NCBI RefSeq assembly: GCF_900142655.1
Contig: NZ_FRBQ01000016.1
Span: forward strand, 1 to 47,069
Reading direction: 5' to 3'
Length of the DNA stretch: 47,069 nt
From: Phytopseudomonas punonensis
Lineage (GTDB): Bacteria > Pseudomonadota > Gammaproteobacteria > Pseudomonadales > Pseudomonadaceae
Made by a program: the position numbers and the translations under genes. Positions 42,541 through 47,069 of this stretch are shown in pieces. Positions within the stretch are counted from its first letter, which is position 1. Each line of letters opens with the position of its first letter. A model generated the notes under the pieces. It worked only from the letters and a program-made list of their open reading frames with translations. It was not told the DNA's origin and made no database searches.

Positions 42541-44448
42541 ATGCATCGCTCGATTGCCACTGTGTCCCTGAGCGGCACGTTGCCCGAAAAGCTGGAAGCT
42601 ATTGCGGCTGCGGGCTTCGACGGTGTCGAAATCTTTGAGAATGACCTGCTGTACTACGCTGGCAGCCCGCGTGATGTGCGCAAGATGTGCGCCGATCTGG
42701 GGATCGCCATCACGCTGTTTCAGCCGTTCCGCGATTTCGAGGGCTGCCGCCGTGATCGCCTGCAGCGCAATCTTGATCGCGCCGAACGCAAGTTCGATTT
42801 GATGCAGGAACTGGGTACCGACCTAGTACTGGTCTGCAGCAACGTGGCCGCCGATTCGCTCGGCGATGAAGAAATTCTTGTCGATGACCTGCGCTTGCTG
42901 GGGGAGCGCGCTGGTGCACGCGGGCTGCGCATTGGCTACGAGGCGCTGGCCTGGGGCCGGCACGTTAATACTTACCAGCAGGTGTGGAACCTGGTTCGCC
43001 AGGTGGATCACTCCGCGGTGGGTGTGATCTTCGATAGCTTCCATACGCTTTCACTCAAAGGCGATCCGGCTGCCATCGCCGATATCCCAGGCAACAAGAT
43101 CTTTTTCGTGCAAATGGCCGATGCGCCGGTTCTGGCCATGGATGTGCTGGAATGGAGCCGCCATTTCCGCTGCTTCCCAGGCCAGGGTGAATTCGATCTG
43201 CCGGGCTTCCTCGCCCCGATCATCCGCACCGGTTACACCGGGCCGCTGTCGCTGGAAATCTTCAACGATGGCTTCCGAGCTGCGCCACCGCGTGCCAATG
43301 CGGTCGACGGCCTGCGCTCGTTGCTCTATCTAGAAGAAAAGACCCGCCAACTGCTTGCAGCCGACACCCAGGCACCAAATCTGGACCTGTTGTTCGATAC
43401 GCCGCCCGCCAGTCGTTACCACGGTGTGGAGTTTCTGGAGTTTGCCGTCGATGAGGCGGCAGGGGCTAAGCTGTCCGGTTGGCTCGAGCGACTGGGCTTT
43501 GCAAAGGCCGGTGAGCATCGCTCCAAGGACGTTAGCCTGTTGCGCCAGGGCGATATCAATATCGTGCTCAATGCCGAGCCATATTCTTTCGCCCATGGTT
43601 TCTTCGAAGCCCATGGCCCATCGCTGTGCGCCACTGCCTTGAAGGTAAAGGACGGCGCCACAGCGCTGCAGCGAGCGATCGACTATCGTGGTCATCCTTA
43701 TCGTGGTTTGGTTGGCCCGAACGAGCGGGAGATTCCCGCCATGCGCGCACCTGATGGCAGCCTCATCTATCTGGTTGATCAGGCCGAAGCGGGGGAGACC
43801 ATCTACGATAGCGACTTCAAACTTGATCCTGCTGCGGTTCCGACCGGCAGCCTGCAGCGTATCGACCATATGGCGCTGGCGTTGCCTGCCGAAAGCCTCG
43901 ACAGCTGGGTACTGTTCTACAAGAGCCTGCTGGATTTTGAGGCAGACGACGAAGTGGTGCTGCCAGACCCGTATGGTCTGGTGAAAAGCCGCGCATTGCG
44001 CAGTCGCTGCAGCTCGGTGCGTTTGCCGCTGAACATTTCGGAGAACCGCAATACCGCCATTGCTCATGCCCTATCGAGTTACCGCGGCTCTGGCGTGCAT
44101 CACATCGCATTTTCCTGCGAAGACATTTTCAAGGAAGTCGAGCGTGCTAAGGAAGCAGGCGTGCCGCTGCTGGACATTCCGCTCAACTATTACGACGACT
44201 TGGCTGCACGTTTCGATTTCGATGACGAGTTTCTCAGCGAGCTGGCCTACTACAACGTGCTCTATGACCGCGACGCTCAGGGCGGCGAGCTTTTCCATGT
44301 GTACACCGAAGCCTTCGAGGAGCGGTTTTTCTTCGAGATCATCCAGCGCAAGAATGGTTATGTCGGCTACGGCGCAGCTAACGTAGCAGTGCGTCTCGCC
44401 GCTATGGCTAAAGCGCGCAGTGGTAGTGTGCGTCAGGCGAAGCTGTAA
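42541..44448 (+). CDS. quiC: 3-dehydroshikimate dehydratase (QuiC1 type, HPPD-like fusion)
   Basis: Converts 3-dehydroshikimate to protocatechuate, linking quinate/shikimate breakdown to the beta-ketoadipate pathway. The 635-residue protein has an N-terminal TIM barrel (about 1-285) and a C-terminal glyoxalase/4-hydroxyphenylpyruvate dioxygenase-like half (about 300-620). The metal ligands expected from the P. putida enzyme fall at identical numbers: Glu134 (GYEALAWG), Asp165 (IFDSFHTL), Gln191 (VQMADAP) and Glu239 (SLEIFND). The C-terminal half has HMALALP, VHHIAFSCED and LFHVYTEAFEERFFFE, so the dioxygenase-like fold is intact, although its role in this family is unclear. The ribosome site AAGGAG is ideal. 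The gene ends with its own terminator. Confidence 0.95.
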   Translation: MHRSIATVSLSGTLPEKLEAIAAAGFDGVEIFENDLLYYAGSPRDVRKMCADLGIAITLFQPFRDFEGCRRDRLQRNLDRAERKFDLMQELGTDLVLVCSNVAADSLGDEEILVDDLRLLGERAGARGLRIGYEALAWGRHVNTYQQVWNLVRQVDHSAVGVIFDSFHTLSLKGDPAAIADIPGNKIFFVQMADAPVLAMDVLEWSRHFRCFPGQGEFDLPGFLAPIIRTGYTGPLSLEIFNDGFRAAPPRANAVDGLRSLLYLEEKTRQLLAADTQAPNLDLLFDTPPASRYHGVEFLEFAVDEAAGAKLSGWLERLGFAKAGEHRSKDVSLLRQGDINIVLNAEPYSFAHGFFEAHGPSLCATALKVKDGATALQRAIDYRGHPYRGLVGPNEREIPAMRAPDGSLIYLVDQAEAGETIYDSDFKLDPAAVPTGSLQRIDHMALALPAESLDSWVLFYKSLLDFEADDEVVLPDPYGLVKSRALRSRCSSVRLPLNISENRNTAIAHALSSYRGSGVHHIAFSCEDIFKEVERAKEAGVPLLDIPLNYYDDLAARFDFDDEFLSELAYYNVLYDRDAQGGELFHVYTEAFEERFFFEIIQRKNGYVGYGAANVAVRLAAMAKARSGSVRQAKL

Positions 44449-44459
44449 GTTGTGCCCCG

Positions 44460-44490
44460 GCGGATGCAGGCCAGTACCTGCATCCGCTTT
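44460..44490 (+). terminator. Rho-independent terminator after quiC
   Basis: GCGGATGCAGG (44460-44470) and CCTGCATCCGC (44477-44487) form a perfect 11-bp stem with loop CCAGTA, then TTT. Confidence 0.88.
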
Positions 44491-44516
44491 GCGTCAGCAG
44501 TAATAATAAGAATTCC

Positions 44517-45203
44517 ATGATGAGTGATTCCATGACCACTATCCTCGGGCCTCAGAGCCCGGCAGTTGCCGCCGCGCCACGCAAGCCGCGCAAGAACAAC
44601 CCGGAAAAGACCCGCGAGAACATCCTGCAGGCCGCCATCACCGAATTCGTTCAGCAAGGCCTGTCAGGCGCACGGGTCGATGCCATCGCCGAGCGTACAG
44701 CGACCTCCAAACGCATGATCTACTACTACTTCGGCAGCAAAGAGCAACTGTATGTCGAGGTGCTCTTGAAGCTGTACGGCGATATCCGTAGCACGGAGCA
44801 TCGCCTGCATCTCGATGAGTTGCCCGCGCCCGATGCCATCCGCCGGCTGGTCGAATTCACCTTCGATCACCACGACCGCAATTCGGATTTCGTGCGCATT
44901 GTCTGTATCGAGAACATCCATTACGGCGAATACGTAAAACAGTCGCCGGAAATCCGCCGAATGAGCAACGTGGTGCTGCAGGCACTTGAGGAGACGCTCA
45001 AGCGGGGAGAACAGGAAGGCCTGTTCCGCGAAGGCCTCACTACCGTTGACGTGCACATGCTGATCAGCTCGTTTTGCTTCTATCGAGTATCCAACCGGCA
45101 TACTTTCGGTGAAATCTTCCAGATCAATCTGCTGGATGAGCAAGTCAAGCAGCGCCATAAGGCCATGATCTGCGAAGCAGTGTTGCGCTACATCACTCGT
45201 TGA
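44517..45203 (+). CDS. TetR-family regulator of the quinate/shikimate cluster
   Basis: A 228-residue repressor-type protein. After a disordered, basic N terminus (APRKPRKNNPEKTRENIL) comes the TetR helix-turn-helix (GARVDAIAERTATSKRMIYY, then YFGSKEQLY) and a helical ligand domain of the kind found with aromatic-acid genes (FVRIVCIENIHYGEYVKQSP). It matches in position the TetR gene next to quiC in P. aeruginosa (PA0243). It is the obvious candidate to bind the 18-bp palindromes at 38882, 42343 and 46589. No such palindrome precedes this gene itself, so it may not be autoregulated. Two ATG codons (44517, 44520) are possible; the ribosome site is weak. Confidence 0.9.
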   Translation: MMSDSMTTILGPQSPAVAAAPRKPRKNNPEKTRENILQAAITEFVQQGLSGARVDAIAERTATSKRMIYYYFGSKEQLYVEVLLKLYGDIRSTEHRLHLDELPAPDAIRRLVEFTFDHHDRNSDFVRIVCIENIHYGEYVKQSPEIRRMSNVVLQALEETLKRGEQEGLFREGLTTVDVHMLISSFCFYRVSNRHTFGEIFQINLLDEQVKQRHKAMICEAVLRYITR

Positions 45204-45206
45204 AAA

Positions 45207-45226
45207 GGCCGGCTAATTCGCCGGCC
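45207..45226. terminator. Terminator between TetR and shikimate dehydrogenase genes
   Basis: GGCCGGC (45207-45213) and GCCGGCC (45220-45226) form a 7-bp stem. On the minus strand it is followed by TTTT, so it mainly serves the dehydrogenase transcript. Confidence 0.75.
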
Positions 45227-45234
45227 CATATGCA

Positions 45235-46092
45235 TCAGGCATTCATGCTGTGGAAGTGGTCGAGCATGCGTTGCGCGTCTGCTTCAGAGCCACTGAACAG
45301 TTCGAATGCTTTCACCGCCTGAAATACCGCCATGTTGCCACCATCCAGCGTTCTGCAGCCGATTGCTCTGGCTTCGCGAAGCAACTCCGTTTCGAGTGGG
45401 AAGTAAACGATCTCCGCGACCCAGAGGGCGGCGCGCAACAGCTCTTTGGGAATCGGCATACCTGGAAGCTTGGCCATACCCATTGGGGTGGTATTGACCA
45501 GACCATCTGCGTTCGACATTGCGGAGGCGAGGTCGTCGCCAGCCTGAGCGCGTTGCGAACCGAAGTGTTTGTTCAAGTTGGCAGCCAATGCCTCGGCGCG
45601 CGCTAGCTCAACGTCAAAGATGCTCAGCTGCTCTACGCCTTCACTCAGCAAGGCGTGAGCGACCGCAGCACCTGCGCCGCCTGCACCCATTTGCACGACT
45701 TTACGGCGCTGCACGTCACCAAGCCCGCGCCGGAAACCTTCCAGGAAACCCAGGCAGTCGGTGTTGTGGCCAATACGCTTGCCGTCTTTGAATACAACCG
45801 TATTGACTGCGCCAATACCTCTGGCTTCGTCTGAAAGCTCATCGAGCAGAGGGATGATTGCCTGCTTGCAGGGGAAGGTGATGTTCAGTCCGGTAAAGCT
45901 CATACGTTCGGCAGCGCTCAACAGGGCGGGTAGGGCACTGCTGTCGAGCTTCAATTGGTCGATGTCGATCAGCCTATATAAGTAGCGGATGCCTTGGGCG
46001 TCGCCTTCATGTTCGTGCATGGCAGGCGTTCGGGAAGCCTGAATGCCTGCGCCGATAAGGCCGGCCAGGATGCTTTGGGTATTGGTGGTCAT
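45235..46092 (-). CDS. Quinate/shikimate dehydrogenase (AroE-like)
   Basis: A 285-residue oxidoreductase of the AroE superfamily that probably oxidises shikimate and/or quinate in catabolism. The substrate domain has SRTPAMHEHEG (Ser and Thr where AroE has two Ser), the catalytic lysine and its setting in LNITFPCKQAIIP, and GAVNTVV and GHNTDCLGF with the conserved Asn and Asp. The nucleotide fold is GAGGAGAAVAHALL, and the acidic position after beta-2 (FDVELAR) suggests NAD(H) rather than NADP(H). ATG 46092 is preferred to the frame start at 46146, which overlaps aroQ. It lies four bases after the aroQ stop, so they form an operon. It corresponds in position to PA0244. Confidence 0.9.
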   Translation of the reverse strand: MTTNTQSILAGLIGAGIQASRTPAMHEHEGDAQGIRYLYRLIDIDQLKLDSSALPALLSAAERMSFTGLNITFPCKQAIIPLLDELSDEARGIGAVNTVVFKDGKRIGHNTDCLGFLEGFRRGLGDVQRRKVVQMGAGGAGAAVAHALLSEGVEQLSIFDVELARAEALAANLNKHFGSQRAQAGDDLASAMSNADGLVNTTPMGMAKLPGMPIPKELLRAALWVAEIVYFPLETELLREARAIGCRTLDGGNMAVFQAVKAFELFSGSEADAQRMLDHFHSMNA

Positions 46093-46096
46093 TGGC

Positions 46097-46537
46097 TTAT
46101 TCCTTAACAAGATGGCTGAAGTGCTGAAGTGCAGCGCGATAGCCACCGCTGCCCAGGCCGCAGATCACGCCCAGAGCGATAGGAGATACGAAGGAGTGGT
46201 GGCGAAAGGTTTCCCTTTTGTGCACGTTGGACAAATGCACTTCTATTACCGGTAACTCGCAAGCGACCAGCGCATCGCGTATGGCCACTGAGGTGTGGGT
46301 CCAGGCTGCCGGGTTGATCACGATGCCTGCGCAGCGTCCCCGCGCCTTGTGAATCCAGTCGATTAGCTCGGCTTCATGATTGGTCTGCCGGAACTCAGTG
46401 GCCAGACCCAGCGCTTCGGCCGTATCTGCGCAAAGCTTTGATAGGTCGGCCAAGGTCTCATGGCCGTAGGTCGCCGGTTCGCGAGTGCCGAGCATGTTGA
46501 GGTTCGGGCCGTTGAGGATAAGGATGATGGGAGCCAT
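46097..46537 (-). CDS. aroQ: Type II 3-dehydroquinate dehydratase (catabolic copy)
   Basis: Interconverts 3-dehydroquinate and 3-dehydroshikimate. The 146-residue product has the type II signature ILNGPNLNMLGTREPATYG with the catalytic Arg and Tyr, the NPAAWTHTSVAIRDAL loop with the catalytic His, and IEVHLSNVHKRETFRHHSF. It forms a dodecamer in known relatives. Placement upstream of the dehydrogenase, next to quiC and TetR, marks it as the catabolic paralogue rather than the biosynthetic enzyme. Its promoter region has a strong -35/-10 pair enclosing an operator-like palindrome. Confidence 0.95.
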   Translation of the reverse strand: MAPIILILNGPNLNMLGTREPATYGHETLADLSKLCADTAEALGLATEFRQTNHEAELIDWIHKARGRCAGIVINPAAWTHTSVAIRDALVACELPVIEVHLSNVHKRETFRHHSFVSPIALGVICGLGSGGYRAALQHFSHLVKE

Positions 46538-46585
46538 GGTGCTACCTGTTGTTATTGTGGAGTCACCCTGTTGGGTAGGGTGAAA

Positions 46586-46657
46586 AATGTACTAACCGGT
46601 TAATTTGGTCAATATCTCCTCTATATATAGGTAAGACAAAGCGTTCGATTATCGAGC
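46586..46657 (-). promoter_or_regulatory. Promoter and operators C of aroQ-dehydrogenase
   Basis: On the minus strand TTGACC (46612-46607) and TACATT (46591-46586) are 15 bases apart. Between and over them lies the palindrome GTACTAACCGGTTAATTT (46589-46606), a classical repressor position. Further upstream a PcaR-like box, GCTCGATAATCGAAC on the minus strand (46657-46643), matches the recalled consensus at 12 of 15 bases. Confidence 0.6.
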
Positions 46658-46691
46658 TCGGGCTCATAACGCAGAAAACTGAAATAAGCGC

Positions 46692-46719
46692 TTGACCAGA
46701 AGCTGTGGGGGCCTATAAT
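46692..46719 (+). promoter_or_regulatory. rRNA-type promoter 1
   Basis: TTGACC (46692-46697), 16-base spacer, TATAAT (46714-46719), discriminator GCGCACC. Confidence 0.7.
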
Positions 46720-46788
46720 GCGCACCACTTCCGGCGCAGCATGATCTGAAAACTCCTTGTAGATCAACGAGTTAGACGAAAATAAAGG

Positions 46789-46816
46789 TTGCACGGACGG
46801 CGAATTCGAGTAGAAT
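46789..46816 (+). promoter_or_regulatory. rRNA-type promoter 2
   Basis: TTGCAC (46789-46794), 16-base spacer, TAGAAT (46811-46816), discriminator GCGCCGG. Confidence 0.65.
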
Positions 46817-46895
46817 GCGCCGGCATCGACAGGGTGGTTTGAGTGGTTCTGTTGATGGTTCGGTCAGGTGTGATCGAAGGCGGTAAAAGAGGGTG

Positions 46896-46923
46896 TTGAC
46901 AGCGGTTTGTAACGCTGTAGAAT
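46896..46923 (+). promoter_or_regulatory. rRNA-type promoter 3
   Basis: TTGACA (46896-46901), 16-base spacer, TAGAAT (46918-46923), discriminator GCGCCTC. Confidence 0.8.
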
Positions 46924-47003
46924 GCGCCTCCCGCTGGAGAGAAGATGATCTGGTCGGGCGCTGCAAGGTGTTGAGAAGAAAGAAAAAGTTCTTCAAAAAC
47001 AAC

Positions 47004-47031
47004 TTGACAGGAAATGAGGCTGCTGTAAGAT
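47004..47031 (+). promoter_or_regulatory. rRNA-type promoter 4 (proximal)
   Basis: TTGACA (47004-47009), 16-base spacer, TAAGAT (47026-47031), discriminator GCGCGCCTC. An A-rich stretch (46974-47003) in front looks like an UP element. The following CGGTTGAGACGAAAG resembles the leader of Pseudomonas rRNA operons, so 16S rRNA should begin beyond the window end. Confidence 0.82.
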
Positions 47032-47069
47032 GCGCGCCTCGGTTGAGACGAAAGAATCAACCAACCGTT

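Overview
The window looks like chromosomal DNA of a Pseudomonas species. It is GC-rich and carries the acsA / aotJ-aotQ-aotM-aotP / argR arrangement, the smc-zipA-ligA block, Pseudomonas-type REP elements, an OprD-family porin and Pseudomonas-type rRNA promoters. No phage, plasmid, IS element, tRNA or CRISPR array was recognised. The assignment rests on protein families and gene order remembered from the genus; no database was searched.

Layout. 1-2314: the end of a TRAP transporter permease facing an EAL phosphodiesterase. 2560-9008: acetyl-CoA synthetase, then a basic amino acid ABC transporter (aotJQMP) followed by its probable regulator argR. An ArgR-type half-site lies before aotJ, and a hairpin separates the binding protein gene from the permease genes. 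9066-13884: a caa3-type cytochrome c oxidase operon on the minus strand (coxB with a cytochrome c domain, a subunit I-III fusion, a small membrane protein), flanked by two small membrane proteins. 14263-15906: moaA and a DUF2383 four-helix protein. 16364-19357: a FecCD-type ABC importer behind a possible Fur box. 19446-22149: guanine deaminase and an MFS transporter. 22344-29412: a short leader ORF overlapping smc, then zipA and ligA. 29602-33843: an OPT-family transporter, an HU protein, a chemoreceptor and the 4.5S (SRP) RNA gene.

34023-46537 is the most distinctive part: a tripartite tricarboxylate-type transporter (tctB-tctA-tctC) with an OprD-family porin, a DMT-family permease, an MFS aromatic acid/shikimate-type transporter, QuiC1-type 3-dehydroshikimate dehydratase, a TetR regulator, a shikimate/quinate dehydrogenase and a type II dehydroquinase. 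Together the enzymes would take quinate or shikimate to protocatechuate in the cytoplasm. Three intergenic regions here (near 38870, 42340 and 46600) share two motifs. One resembles the PcaR box of the beta-ketoadipate pathway. The other is an 18-bp palindrome that would suit the local TetR protein. A weaker palindrome precedes the DMT gene. This suggests a local regulon that joins the transporter genes to the catabolic genes and may sense both the start and the end of the pathway.

The last 400 bases hold four tandem promoters, each with a 16-bp spacer and a GCGC discriminator. This is the signature of an rRNA operon that would start just beyond the window.
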